Shown here: piece by piece, positions 8,641 to 16,900 of the stretch | How positions within the stretch are numbered: position 1 is the stretch's first letter | How the letters are laid out: each line of letters begins with the position of its first letter | Source: Streptomyces griseoaurantiacus | Lineage (GTDB): Bacteria > Actinomycetota > Actinomycetes > Streptomycetales > Streptomycetaceae | Length of the DNA: 64,000 nucleotides | Assembly: GCA_014656015.1 (NCBI GenBank) | Contig: BNBP01000004.1 | Location: 105,614-169,613, forward strand | Direction: 5' to 3' | Notes under the pieces: model-generated | Told to the model about the DNA's origin: nothing | What the model saw: only the letters and a program-made list of their open reading frames with translations | The model's database searches: none | Program-made: the position numbers and the translations under genes

Positions 8641-8655
8641 ACGCGCGCCCGGTGC

Positions 8656-8698
8656 GGGCCTGCCTCTGCCCGGCGTACGCCCCCCGGTGCGCAGGCCC
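8656..8698. terminator. Possible bidirectional terminator between convergent genes
   Basis: GGGCCTGC (8656-8663) and GCAGGCCC (8691-8698) form a perfect 8-bp stem with a 27-nt loop between the convergent regulator and small-protein genes. The loop is long and there is no T-run. Confidence 0.35.
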
Positions 8699-9012
8699 TA
8701 GTCGCGCGGCGGGGTGCCGAACAGGTCCACCGCGTCCCGGACTTCCTGGAGCCCGCGTGACAACGCGCTGACGGAGCCGATGGATCCGGCGATCAGCAGC
8801 AGCGAGCGCCGCATGCGCCGGGTCTCCGGCGCGCCCCCCGCGGCCATCGCGGCCAGCGCCGCGAGTTCGTCCTCGGCGATGGAACGGTCGGGGAACTCGG
8901 TGGGCAGCAGGGCGAGTTCGCGGCGTAAGCGGGACACCGCGGTCCGCAGCCCGGCCACTCTCGGATCTTCTTCGCCGCCGGTCACCTGTCTCTGTCCCAA
9001 GCTCCGCAACAC
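8698..9012 (-). CDS. DUF5955-like small conserved Streptomyces protein
   Basis: About 104 residues. It is mainly helical with heptad-like leucines (RTAVSRLRRELALLP, IAEDELAALAAMAA), followed by RRMRRSLLLIAGSIGSVSAL and a short amphipathic end. I recognise the general type as a conserved Streptomyces protein of unknown function that occurs beside allR. GTG 9012 is chosen because GGGGGAG lies 4 nt upstream; a second GTG 27 nt inside (giving VTGGEEDP) is also possible. There is no signal peptide. Convergent with the AllR-like gene and divergent from the nucleotidyltransferase. Confidence 0.7.
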   Translation of the reverse strand: MLRSLGQRQVTGGEEDPRVAGLRTAVSRLRRELALLPTEFPDRSIAEDELAALAAMAAGGAPETRRMRRSLLLIAGSIGSVSALSRGLQEVRDAVDLFGTPPRD

Positions 9013-9189
9013 AGCTCTCCCCCTTCGCACCCCACCGTGCGCATGCCCCCCGTGACGCGCGCGCACCACGGCGTGCGCCCCGGCGCACGGATCGGGCGCA
9101 CAGGGGGGTGCGGGTCAGTAAACGCCACCCGGCGCCGCGTGCGCCACCGTGCGGACCGAAATTGGGCACCAACGGGTATGCAGGAGGGC

Positions 9190-9891
9190 ATGGAATCGAA
9201 CGAAGAGCGAACCGGGGCCGTGGCTTCCCGTCCGGCTCCCGGCGCCCGTCCCGCCTCCGAGCCCCGCCCGGTGGTGGGCCTGCTGCTCGCGGCGGGTGGC
9301 GGACGACGGCTCGGCGGGCGCCCCAAGGCGCTGCTCCCGCACGACGGGCGGCTCCTGGTGGAGCACGCGGCCGAGGCGCTGCGGACGGCCGGCTGCGCCC
9401 GGGTGCACATCGTGCTGGGTGCCGCGGCCGAGGAGGTGCGCGCCCGCGCGGAGCTGCCGGACTGCGTCCTGGTGGACAACCCGGAGTGGGAGGAGGGCAT
9501 GGGCTCCTCGCTGCGCGCGGGGCTCGGTTCGCTGGCCGGGACGGGAGCGGGAGCGGCGCTGGTCGCGCTGGTGGACCAGCCCGGCATCGGCCCGCGCGCG
9601 ATGGAGCGCGTGCTGGCCGCGTACACCGGTCCCGCGAGCCTCGCCTCGGCCACCTACGAGGGCATGCGGGGCCATCCTGTGCTGCTGGGCGCGGATCTCT
9701 GGGAGGACGTTGCCGCGACGGCGCACGGTGACCGGGGGGCGCGCGCGTACCTCAAGGCGCACGGGGACGCGATCCGGCGCGTGGAGTGCGCCAACGTGGC
9801 GGAGCCCTACGACATCGACAGCGAGCGGGATCTCCGCCGTCTGCGGACCGGCCCGCCGACGGCCCCTCCGGCCGCCGGCTCCGCCCGTTGA
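9190..9891 (+). CDS. MobA-like nucleotidyltransferase (molybdenum-cofactor type)
   Basis: A nucleotidyltransferase of about 233 residues with the signature LLLAAGGGRRLGGRPKALL, a conserved acidic region (VDQPGIGP) and GHPVLLG. The family includes MobA and the cytidylyltransferase MocA, which finish the molybdenum cofactor of dehydrogenases such as xanthine dehydrogenase. That would suit a purine/allantoin neighbourhood, but no molybdoenzyme is visible here. The start is uncertain: ATG 9190 has AGGAGG only 2 nt away, and an in-frame ATG at 9178 lacks any ribosome-binding site. Confidence 0.8.
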   Translation: MESNEERTGAVASRPAPGARPASEPRPVVGLLLAAGGGRRLGGRPKALLPHDGRLLVEHAAEALRTAGCARVHIVLGAAAEEVRARAELPDCVLVDNPEWEEGMGSSLRAGLGSLAGTGAGAALVALVDQPGIGPRAMERVLAAYTGPASLASATYEGMRGHPVLLGADLWEDVAATAHGDRGARAYLKAHGDAIRRVECANVAEPYDIDSERDLRRLRTGPPTAPPAAGSAR

Positions 9892-9897
9892 CCTCCA

Positions 9898-9926
9898 TTG
9901 ATCTTCCACGATGAGAAAACTAGGCT
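9898..9926 (+). promoter_or_regulatory. Promoter of malate synthase
   Basis: TTGATC (9898-9903), a 17-nt spacer, and TAGGCT (9921-9926) make a good housekeeping-type promoter starting just after the upstream gene's stop codon. The untranslated leader of about 80 nt contains three AAGACAG-like direct repeats (9933-9972). An AllR site is expected nearby by analogy with S. coelicolor, but I could not define one. Confidence 0.55.
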
Positions 9927-10013
9927 CCACCAGACAGAAGACAGGGCCGCAAGACAGAACCGGAAGACAGGAAACCGGCGGGAGACCGCCCCGAGGAAGG
10001 ATGTGACCCCCGC

Positions 10014-11660
10014 ATGTCCGCACCCGTGCCGACCCCGCCGCACGGCGGCGCTCTCGTCGTCGACGAGGCCGCCCCGGCCCTGCCCCGGCAGGAGGAGGTG
10101 CTGACCGAGGAGGCGCTGGCCTTCCTCGGCGAGCTGCACCGCCGGTTCACGCCCCGCCGTGACGCGCTCCTCGTCCGCCGCGCGGAGCGCCGCGCCGAGA
10201 TCGCCCGCACCGCGCGGCTGGACTTCCTGCCGGAGACGGCCGCGATCCGTGCGGACGACTCCTGGCGGGTGGCCCCGTCCCCGCCCGCGCTCGAGGACCG
10301 CAGGGTGGAGATCACCGGGCCGACGGACCGGCGGATGACCGTCAACGCGCTCAACTCCGGGGCCCGGGTCTGGCTCGCCGACTTCGAGGACGCCTCGTCG
10401 CCCACCTGGGAGAACGTGGTCCTCGGCCAGCTCAATCTGATCGACGCCCACCGCCGCACCATCGACTTCACCGACGAGCGCACCGGCAAGTCCTACGCCC
10501 TGCGCCCCGATGCCGAACTCGCCACGGCGGTCGTGCGCCCCCGCGGCTGGCACCTGGACGAACGCCGTCTGCGCGACCGGGAGGACGGGTCCCCGGTCCC
10601 GGGGGCACTCGTCGACTTCGGGCTGTACTTCTTCCACAACGCGCGCCGCCTGCTCGAGGCCGGCAGGGGCCCGTACTTCTATCTGGCCAAGACGGAATCG
10701 CATCTGGAGGCCCGCCTCTGGAACGACGTGTTCGTCTTCGCGCAGGAGCGGCTCGGCATCCCGCACGGCACGGTCCGGGCCACCGTCCTGATCGAGACGA
10801 TCACGGCCGCGTTCGAGATGGAGGAGATCCTCTACGAACTCCGCGAGCACGCCTCCGGACTGAACGCGGGCCGCTGGGACTACCTGTTCTCGCTGATCAA
10901 GAACTTCCGTACCGCCGGGCCCGAGTTCGTGCTCCCGGACCGCAACGCGGTCACGATGACGGCCCCGTTCATGCGGGCGTACACCGAGCTCCTGGTCCGC
11001 ACCTGCCACCGGCGCGGGGCGCACGCCATCGGCGGCATGGCAGCGTTCATCCCCTCGCGGCGGGACGCGGAGGTCAACCGGGTCGCGTTCGAGAAGGTGC
11101 GCGCCGACAAGGACCGCGAGGCGCGCGACGGCTTCGACGGCTCCTGGGTCGCCCACCCCGACCTGGTGCCGATCGCCCGGGAGTCCTTCGACGCCGTCCT
11201 GGGCGACCGCCCGCACCAGAAGGACCGGCTGCGCGAGGACGTGCGCGTGACGGCCGGGGACCTGCTCGCGGTCGGCTCGCTCGACGCGCGGCCGACGCGC
11301 GCCGGCCTGGTCAACGCCGTGCGGGTCGGGATCCGTTACATCGAGGCGTGGCTGCGCGGTCAGGGCGCGGTGGCCATCTTCCACCTCATGGAGGACGCCG
11401 CCACCGCGGAGATCTCGCGTTCCCAGATCTGGCAGTGGGTGCACGCCGGCGTCGTCCTCGACGACGGCGCGAGGGTCACCGCGGAGCTGGTGCGCGAGGT
11501 GGCCGCGGCCGACCTGGAGGCCGTCCGCGCCGACCTGGGGGCGGACGTCTTCGCCGCGGGCGCCTGGCAGGAGGCGCACGACCTGCTGCTGCGGGTGGCG
11601 CTCGACGAGGACTACGCGGAGTTCCTGACCCTGCCGGCGTACGAACACCTGACGGGCTGA
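10014..11660 (+). CDS. aceB: Malate synthase A
   Basis: A 548-residue enzyme that condenses glyoxylate and acetyl-CoA to malate, in the glyoxylate shunt or at the end of allantoin breakdown. The malate synthase signature REHASGLNAGRWDYLFS is present, as are MTVNALNSGARVWLADFEDA near residue 110 and IGGMAAFIPSRRDAEVN. Length is normal for the A isoform. GAGGAAGG lies upstream of ATG 10014. Its place close to an AllR-like regulator indicates glyoxylate-linked control, as known for the aceB of S. coelicolor. The stop codon sits inside a 25-bp tandem duplication. Confidence 0.96.
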   Translation: MSAPVPTPPHGGALVVDEAAPALPRQEEVLTEEALAFLGELHRRFTPRRDALLVRRAERRAEIARTARLDFLPETAAIRADDSWRVAPSPPALEDRRVEITGPTDRRMTVNALNSGARVWLADFEDASSPTWENVVLGQLNLIDAHRRTIDFTDERTGKSYALRPDAELATAVVRPRGWHLDERRLRDREDGSPVPGALVDFGLYFFHNARRLLEAGRGPYFYLAKTESHLEARLWNDVFVFAQERLGIPHGTVRATVLIETITAAFEMEEILYELREHASGLNAGRWDYLFSLIKNFRTAGPEFVLPDRNAVTMTAPFMRAYTELLVRTCHRRGAHAIGGMAAFIPSRRDAEVNRVAFEKVRADKDREARDGFDGSWVAHPDLVPIARESFDAVLGDRPHQKDRLREDVRVTAGDLLAVGSLDARPTRAGLVNAVRVGIRYIEAWLRGQGAVAIFHLMEDAATAEISRSQIWQWVHAGVVLDDGARVTAELVREVAAADLEAVRADLGADVFAAGAWQEAHDLLLRVALDEDYAEFLTLPAYEHLTG

Positions 11661-11695
11661 GGCCCTGGGGCACCTGACGGGCTGAGGCCCTGGGG
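11646..11695. repeat. Exact 25-bp tandem duplication across the aceB stop codon
   Basis: Copy one (11646-11670) contains the last codons HLTG and the stop of malate synthase. Copy two (11671-11695) repeats it without any change, so a second copy of those codons and the stop lies in the spacer. The lack of mismatches suggests a recent slippage event. Confidence 0.9.
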
Positions 11696-11725
11696 CGGGC
11701 CCGGCCGTCCCCCGGGCGCCGGCCG

Positions 11726-12646
11726 TCATCCCAGGTGCCTGGACCAGTCCTGCTCCGCCGCGGGCCTGCCGTGCAGGTCGGGGACGTGCTGGAGCCAGGC
11801 CGGCCGGCCGCGCCGGGTGCGGGCGGCCCGCCGCGCCTCCTCGGCGGCCCGTTCCTCCCTGCTCGGGAAGTCGGTGGGCAGCCAGGCCGCGGAGGCGCCG
11901 GCCCGTTCGGCCAGGAAGGCGACGTAGGCGGCGCGGACCTCGTCCGGGGTGGCGAAGCCCGGCTCACCGGTCAGCCAGGCGTCGGGGACGGCGGCGGTCA
12001 CCTCGCGCAGCAGTTCCTTCGTGACGCGCGGGGCGAGCGCGGCGTCGGCGGCCCGTACGTCCGGCGCGGTGTGGCCCAGCGCGTGGTGCCGGAAGTCGTA
12101 GGCCCTGCCCGGGGCGGAGGTGTCCCAGCGGTGGTGGAAGACGAGCGCGGCCCCGTGGTCGATGAGCCACAGGCGCGGGGGCGCGACGCCGAGGGTCGGC
12201 CACACCATCAGGTTGGAACTGTGCACGGTGCGGTCGACATTGACGGTCAGGGCGTCCAGCCAGACGATGCGCCCGGCCTCCAGCGGGTCGACGGGGAAGC
12301 TGTCGGCGAGCTCAGGGGTGTAGTCGGCGGCGCCCGGCAGGTGGTCCATGCCGAGGTTGAGCCCGGCACTGGCGTTCACCAGGTCACGGACCTCCTGGTG
12401 GGGCTCGTGCGCGGCGACCGCCGGGTCGAAGTGGACGCGCACGAGTTCGGGGACGCGCAGGCCGAGCGCGCGGGCCAGTTCACCGACGATCACCTCGGCG
12501 ACCAGCGCCTTGGGCCCTTGCGCGGAGGCCGTGAACTTGACGACGTACGTCCCCAGGTCCTCGGCCTCGACGAGGCCGGGCACCGAGCCGCCGGAGTGCA
12601 GGGGGGCGACGTACCGGGTCGCGGTGACCTCTCTCAGGCTGTGCAA
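11726..12646 (-). CDS. HipA-like kinase domain protein (no partner)
   Basis: About 306 residues related to the HipA/phosphatidylinositol-kinase fold. Visible pieces are DLGTYVVKFTASAQGPKALV (ATP-site lysine), RIVWLDALTVNVDRTVHSSN (catalytic loop type) and RLWLIDHGAALVFHH (metal-binding aspartate). Homologues often begin with M(L)xEVTATRY, so I take the TTG at 12646 as a possible start. An ATG at 12763 gives a longer, low-complexity N-terminus with no ribosome-binding site. No HipB-like antitoxin is adjacent, so a toxin role is not supported; this orphan branch is common in actinomycetes and its substrate is unknown. Confidence 0.72.
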   Translation of the reverse strand: MHSLREVTATRYVAPLHSGGSVPGLVEAEDLGTYVVKFTASAQGPKALVAEVIVGELARALGLRVPELVRVHFDPAVAAHEPHQEVRDLVNASAGLNLGMDHLPGAADYTPELADSFPVDPLEAGRIVWLDALTVNVDRTVHSSNLMVWPTLGVAPPRLWLIDHGAALVFHHRWDTSAPGRAYDFRHHALGHTAPDVRAADAALAPRVTKELLREVTAAVPDAWLTGEPGFATPDEVRAAYVAFLAERAGASAAWLPTDFPSREERAAEEARRAARTRRGRPAWLQHVPDLHGRPAAEQDWSRHLG

Positions 12647-12811
12647 GGGTCCCGCGCCTCTTTCTCTCGTGTTCCCTCGTGCGGCCGCTCCGGCCGCGGT
12701 TTCCGCTTCCGCCGGGTGGTCCGGCGCCGGCCCCGGCCCCGGCTTCCGGCGTGAAGGCCCCATGGTAGCCAGGGGCTGTCCTCGGGGCGGGTGCCCGCCG
12801 GGGCCGTTCGT

Positions 12812-13252
12812 TCATCCCCGGCCCGTGCGGGCGATCAGGTGCGACTCGATCTGCCGGAGCGTGGAGACGACCGTCGCCGTCTCCTCGGTGTCCGGCACGG
12901 CCTCGGCCAGGAGGCGGCTCCAGGTGTCCTCGAGGTGGCGCAGGTTCTCGCCCGCCTTCCGCGTGGGGTGCAGGCGCACCCGCCGGGCGTCCTGGGGGTC
13001 GGCCTCACGGCGCACCATGCCCTTCTGCTCCAGCTTGCGCAGCGCCCGGCTGAAGTTGCTGGAGATCAGCCGCGTCGCCTCGGCCGCCTGGGTCGCCGTG
13101 CTGCCGGGCCGGTGGTCGATGTAGCGCATGACGGCCGATTCGAGCGGCGTCCAGGACTCCCCCTCGTCCGCCTTGGCGACCTGGAGGTGCCGGCCGATCG
13201 CCATGATCAGGTCCGCGAGCTCGAACAGTTGGGCCCTCTGCGTCTCGTCCAC
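12812..13252 (-). CDS. MarR-family transcriptional regulator
   Basis: A 146-residue regulator. The winged helix-turn-helix is seen in STATQAAEATRLISSNFSRA, the recognition helix continues ALRKLEQKGMVRR, and the wing is EADPQDARRVRLHPT. MarR proteins usually repress efflux or aromatic-degradation genes and let go when a phenolic ligand binds. It is divergent from an MFS exporter gene, and the shared spacer holds a perfect 10-bp inverted repeat. It therefore probably controls the exporter and the amidohydrolase behind it. The start is GTG 13252, with only a weak ribosome-binding site. Confidence 0.9.
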   Translation of the reverse strand: MDETQRAQLFELADLIMAIGRHLQVAKADEGESWTPLESAVMRYIDHRPGSTATQAAEATRLISSNFSRALRKLEQKGMVRREADPQDARRVRLHPTRKAGENLRHLEDTWSRLLAEAVPDTEETATVVSTLRQIESHLIARTGRG

Positions 13253-13265
13253 GGACTCAGTCTAG

Positions 13266-13303
13266 TTTACCTGTCGAATGATTGGTATCTTTTGACAGGT
13301 AAA
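13266..13303. promoter_or_regulatory. Perfect inverted repeat TTTACCTGTC / GACAGGTAAA, putative MarR operator
   Basis: Ten-base arms at 13266-13275 and 13294-13303 are separated by 18 nt, a centre-to-centre distance of 28 nt. A TTGACA hexamer (13292-13297) overlaps the right arm and could be the -35 of the MFS promoter. Occupancy by a dimer, or by two, would block both divergent promoters. Confidence 0.65.
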
Positions 13304-13369
13304 TCGCTCGCGCTGCTCCGCGCTCTCGCGGGGCGGTGCCCGTTGTGCCCGTCCGATCGGAGATGTGCC

Positions 13370-14698
13370 GTGTCCAGAGCCTCCCAGGGAACTTGGCCCG
13401 AGTCCCCGCGAGAATCACCGCAGGAGTCCCCGGACGGACGGATCACCGGCGCGTTGCTCGCGATGCTCGCGGTACTGGCCAGCGTCGCCCCCTTCGGCAT
13501 CGACATGTACCTGTCGGCGTTTCCGCGCATGGCGACGGACCTGCACACCGGCGCCACTTCCGTCCAGCTCACCCTGACCACGTTCCTGCTGGGGCTCTCC
13601 GCCGGGCAGTTGGTCTTCGGTCCCCTCTCGGACCGGTACGGCCGGCGCGGGCCCCTCCTCCTCGGCTCCGCCGTGTTCGTCGCCGCGAGCGTCCTGACCG
13701 CCCTGGCCCCGACGATCACCGTGCTCGTGGCGGCGCGTCTGCTGCAGGGGGCGAGCGCCGCGGCCGGGATGGTCATCGGCCGGGCGGTCGTCGCCGACCT
13801 GGCGAGGGGCCGTGCGGCGGCGCGCGCGTTCAGCCTCATGATGATCGTCGGCGGGGTGGCGCCGGTCGTGGCCCCGCTGCTGGGCAGCGTGCTGGTCGGT
13901 GCGGTCGGCTGGCGCGGGGTGCTCCTGGTGCTCGCCGCTCTGGCCCTCGCCATGTTCGCCGGTTCCGCCCTGCTCGTACCCGAGAGCCTGCCGCCCGGGA
14001 GGCGGGGCGCCACCCGGCGGGGCGGGTTCCGGCACCTGCGGCGCCGGGCGTATCTGACCGCCACCGGGACCCTGGTGTTCTCCTTCGCGGTCCTGATGGC
14101 CTACATCTCGGCCTCCCCCTTCCTCTATCAGACGGTCATCGGCGTCGGCGCCGTCCCCTACGGCCTGCTGTTCGCGCTCAACGCACTCGGACTCGTGCTG
14201 AGCAGCGCGCTCTCCTCGCGGCTGCTGCGCCGCGCCGAACCGCGCCGCGTCCTGGCCCTCGGCGTCGGCTGGCTCCTCCTCGCCTCGCTCGCGCTGCTCG
14301 CCCTGGCGCTCACCCCCCTCGGCGCGGTCTGGCTGACGGTGCCGCTCTTCTTCGCCGTCGCCTCGCTGGGCTTCATACTCGGCCCGGCCACGGCCCTCGC
14401 CCTGGACGCGGTGCCCCGCGCGGCGGGAGCCGGGTCGGCCGTGGTCGGGGCGGCCCAGTTCGGTCTGGCCGCCCTCGTCACGCCGGTCGTCGGCCTGGGG
14501 GGCGAGCACACCGCCGTGCCCATGGCGCTCGCGATGGGCGGGCTCGCCGTCCTCGCCGGTGTCTCGTACCTCCTCCTCCCAGCCCCCCTCCCCGCGCCGC
14601 GGGAACCGGCCACGGCCGGTGGGGGGACACGGCCGGGACCGCCCTCCGTTCCCGCTCCCACGCGGAACCTCACGCACTCGAAGGAACAGCGTTCATGA
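13370..14698 (+). CDS. MFS drug-resistance transporter, Bcr/CflA (DHA1) type
   Basis: A 442-residue inner-membrane exporter with about 12 transmembrane helices. MFS motif A is visible as GPLSDRYGRRGPLLLG after helix 2, and LMMIVGGVAPVVAPLLGS fits the proton-drug antiporter motif C region. The N-terminus has about 25 polar residues and the C-terminus about 45 proline-rich ones. Start GTG 13370 has GGAG 7 nt upstream. It is divergent from the MarR regulator and overlaps the following amidohydrolase by ATGA, so the two are translated together. Export of a drug or phenolic acid is likely; the substrate is unknown. Confidence 0.9.
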   Translation: MSRASQGTWPESPRESPQESPDGRITGALLAMLAVLASVAPFGIDMYLSAFPRMATDLHTGATSVQLTLTTFLLGLSAGQLVFGPLSDRYGRRGPLLLGSAVFVAASVLTALAPTITVLVAARLLQGASAAAGMVIGRAVVADLARGRAAARAFSLMMIVGGVAPVVAPLLGSVLVGAVGWRGVLLVLAALALAMFAGSALLVPESLPPGRRGATRRGGFRHLRRRAYLTATGTLVFSFAVLMAYISASPFLYQTVIGVGAVPYGLLFALNALGLVLSSALSSRLLRRAEPRRVLALGVGWLLLASLALLALALTPLGAVWLTVPLFFAVASLGFILGPATALALDAVPRAAGAGSAVVGAAQFGLAALVTPVVGLGGEHTAVPMALAMGGLAVLAGVSYLLLPAPLPAPREPATAGGGTRPGPPSVPAPTRNLTHSKEQRS

Positions 14699-15675
14699 CC
14701 CTCATCGGCATCGAAGAACACTGGATGCTTCCGGAGCTGGCCTCCGCCCTCGAAGCCGTCCCGCACCCCGACGAGAGCCTGCTCCTCAACAAGCGGGGCG
14801 ACACCGGCGAGCGCCTCGGCGACCTCGGCGCCGGCCGGCTGGCCGCCATGGACGCCCAGGGCATCGACATGGCCGTCCTCGCCCTCACCCCGCCCGGAAC
14901 CCAGGCCCTGCCCGCCGCCGAGGCGGTCGCGCTCAGCCGCCTCGCGAACGACACCGCCGCCGAGGCGGTCCGCGCCCACCCGACACGCTTCCGGTCGCTG
15001 TCGACGCTGCCGCTCTCGTCCCCGCCGCACGTCGTCGCCGAACTCGAACGCGCCGCCTCGCTGGGGCACGTCGGAACGATGGTCTACGGCCGGTCGGGCG
15101 ACCGCTTCCTGGACGACCCCGCCTACGAGGACTTCTTCGCCGCCGCGGCCGCACTGCGCCAGCCCGTCTTCCTCCACCCGCAGATCCCCTCCCAGGCGCT
15201 GCGCGGCGCCGCCTACCGCGGCTTCGACCCCATGACGGAGCTGGGACTGGCCACCTTCGGCTGGGGCTGGCACGTGGAGGCGGCGACCGCGGCCCTGCGG
15301 CTCATCCTGCGCGGCACCTTCGACCGCCACCCCGACCTGGTGCTCGTGCTGGGCCACTGGGGCGAGCTGCTGCCGTTCTGGCTGGACCGGGCCGACAGCC
15401 TCTCCCGCCTGGCCGGCCTCGAACGCCCGGTCTCGGACTACCTCCGCACCAACGTCTTCCTCACGGCCTCGGGCATGCTCAACCCCGCCCTGCTGCGGCA
15501 CGCCCTGACGGTCACGAGCACCGACCGGCTGATCTTCTCCACGGACTATCCCTTCCAGCAGCCCACCCGCGCCGAGATCGACACCTTCTTCGGCCACCTG
15601 GACACCGAGGAGGACCGCCGCAAGGTCCGCTCGGCCAACGCCGCCGCCCTCTTCGGCATCGACCTCACGCCCTGA
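14695..15675 (+). CDS. Amidohydrolase-2 decarboxylase, gamma-resorcylate decarboxylase-like
   Basis: A 326-residue TIM-barrel enzyme. Metal-site and catalytic motifs fit the gamma-resorcylate (2,6-dihydroxybenzoate) decarboxylase group: IGIEEHW near the N-terminus, VFLHPQIPS, LVLGHWGELLPFW and IFSTDYPFQQP. These enzymes interconvert phenols and phenolic acids without oxidation. The start ATG overlaps the MFS stop and AAGGAA lies 8 nt upstream. Together with the MarR regulator and exporter it forms a small phenolic-stress cassette (inference). Its end overlaps the convergent ketosynthase gene by 11 nt. Confidence 0.87.
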   Translation: MTLIGIEEHWMLPELASALEAVPHPDESLLLNKRGDTGERLGDLGAGRLAAMDAQGIDMAVLALTPPGTQALPAAEAVALSRLANDTAAEAVRAHPTRFRSLSTLPLSSPPHVVAELERAASLGHVGTMVYGRSGDRFLDDPAYEDFFAAAAALRQPVFLHPQIPSQALRGAAYRGFDPMTELGLATFGWGWHVEAATAALRLILRGTFDRHPDLVLVLGHWGELLPFWLDRADSLSRLAGLERPVSDYLRTNVFLTASGMLNPALLRHALTVTSTDRLIFSTDYPFQQPTRAEIDTFFGHLDTEEDRRKVRSANAAALFGIDLTP

Positions 15676-16900
15676 CGAGGGCGAGGACGACGTTGTGGCC
15701 GCCGAAGCCGAAGGAGTGGCTGAGGGCGACCCGGACGTCCTGCCCCCGGGGTTCCTTGGTGACGCAGTCGAGGTCGAACCCGGGGGCCGGGGCGTCCAGG
15801 TTGGCGATCGGGGGCACCGTGCGGTGCTGGAGGGTGAGGACGGTGAGCGCCGCCTCGATGGCGCCCGCCGCGCCCAGGCCGTGTCCGAGGACACCCTTGG
15901 CCGCAGTGACGCTGGGCCGGTGCGGCAGGACCCGGGCGATCAGGGCCGCCTCCCCGGCATCGCCCAGCGGGGTCGAGGTGCCGTGCGCGTTGACGTGGTC
16001 GACCTCGTGCGGCGCCAGTCCGGCCTCCGCGAGGGCGGTGCGCAGCGCCGCCTCCGCGCCCCGGGCCCCGGGTTCGGGAGCGGTGGGGTGGTGGGCGTCG
16101 GCCGTGCTGCCGCAGCCCGCGAGCAGGGCGCGGACCCGGGCGCCCCGGGCGGCCGCGTCCTCGGCGCGTTCCAGCACGAGCACGCCGGCGCCCTCCGCCA
16201 GCACGAAGCCGTCGCGGTCGGCGGCGAACGGCCGGGAGGCTTCGGCGGGTGCGCCGGTGCGCCGGGACAGGGCCCCCGCCTGCCAGAAGCCGGCCGAGGC
16301 GAGCGGGGTGACGGCGGCCTCGGTGGCTCCGGCGACCGCGATGTCGCACCGCCCGGAGGCGAGGAGGTCGCGGGCCACGGCGAGGGCGCTGGCGCCGGTG
16401 GCGCAGGCGGTGGCAGGGGCGAGGACGGGTCCGCGGGCCCCCAGGTCGATGGAGACCTCGCCGCTCGCCATGTTCGGCAGCACGAGGGGGAAGGTGACCG
16501 CGGAGACCATGTCCGGGCCGGACTCCCGCAGCCGCGCGGCCTGTTCCTCGCGTTCGGCGTCCGCGCCGAGACCGCAGCCGAGGACGACGGCGACCCGGTC
16601 GCCGTCCCAGCTCCTGGCATCGAGACCGGCGTCGAGGACCGCCTCGCGGGCGGCGAGGACCGCGAGTCGTGCGTTGCGTGCCATGCGCCAGGCGGCGCGC
16701 CCGATCCGTCGGCCCAGTTCCTCGGAGGACAGGGGGACGCGGCAGGAGAAGTCCACGGGGAGGCCGGCCAGCACGGGGTCGTGGGAGGCGGTGCCCAGGC
16801 CGCGGCGGACTCCGTCCCAGGTGGCGTCGACACCGTCGCCCGCGGGGGTGAGCAGCCCGAGCCCGGTGACCGCCACGGGCGGGGTCGCGTCGGCGGTCAC
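15665..16900 (-). CDS. Beta-ketoacyl-ACP synthase (FabF-like) of the Ole/PKS cluster
   Basis: A 411-residue condensing enzyme. The catalytic triad of the KAS II type is complete: Cys166 (PATACATGAS), His306 (NAHGTSTP) and His340 (KGVLGHGLGAAG). It extends acyl-ACPs by two carbons using malonyl-ACP. Its GTG start overlaps the ACP stop (GTGA), and it is the last gene of the leftward oleABCD-ACP operon. It probably works with the adjacent ACP to make or lengthen the acyl chain that feeds OleA, or to accept chains from the PKS. A chain-length-factor partner is absent, so it is not a classical type II PKS. Confidence 0.88.
   Translation of the reverse strand: MTADATPPVAVTGLGLLTPAGDGVDATWDGVRRGLGTASHDPVLAGLPVDFSCRVPLSSEELGRRIGRAAWRMARNARLAVLAAREAVLDAGLDARSWDGDRVAVVLGCGLGADAEREEQAARLRESGPDMVSAVTFPLVLPNMASGEVSIDLGARGPVLAPATACATGASALAVARDLLASGRCDIAVAGATEAAVTPLASAGFWQAGALSRRTGAPAEASRPFAADRDGFVLAEGAGVLVLERAEDAAARGARVRALLAGCGSTADAHHPTAPEPGARGAEAALRTALAEAGLAPHEVDHVNAHGTSTPLGDAGEAALIARVLPHRPSVTAAKGVLGHGLGAAGAIEAALTVLTLQHRTVPPIANLDAPAPGFDLDCVTKEPRGQDVRVALSHSFGFGGHNVVLALVRA

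Noticed and set aside
13370..13380. Alternative earlier start for the MFS exporter inside the MarR spacer
   Set aside because: It would place coding sequence over the inverted-repeat operator and has no ribosome-binding site; GTG 13370 has a good one.
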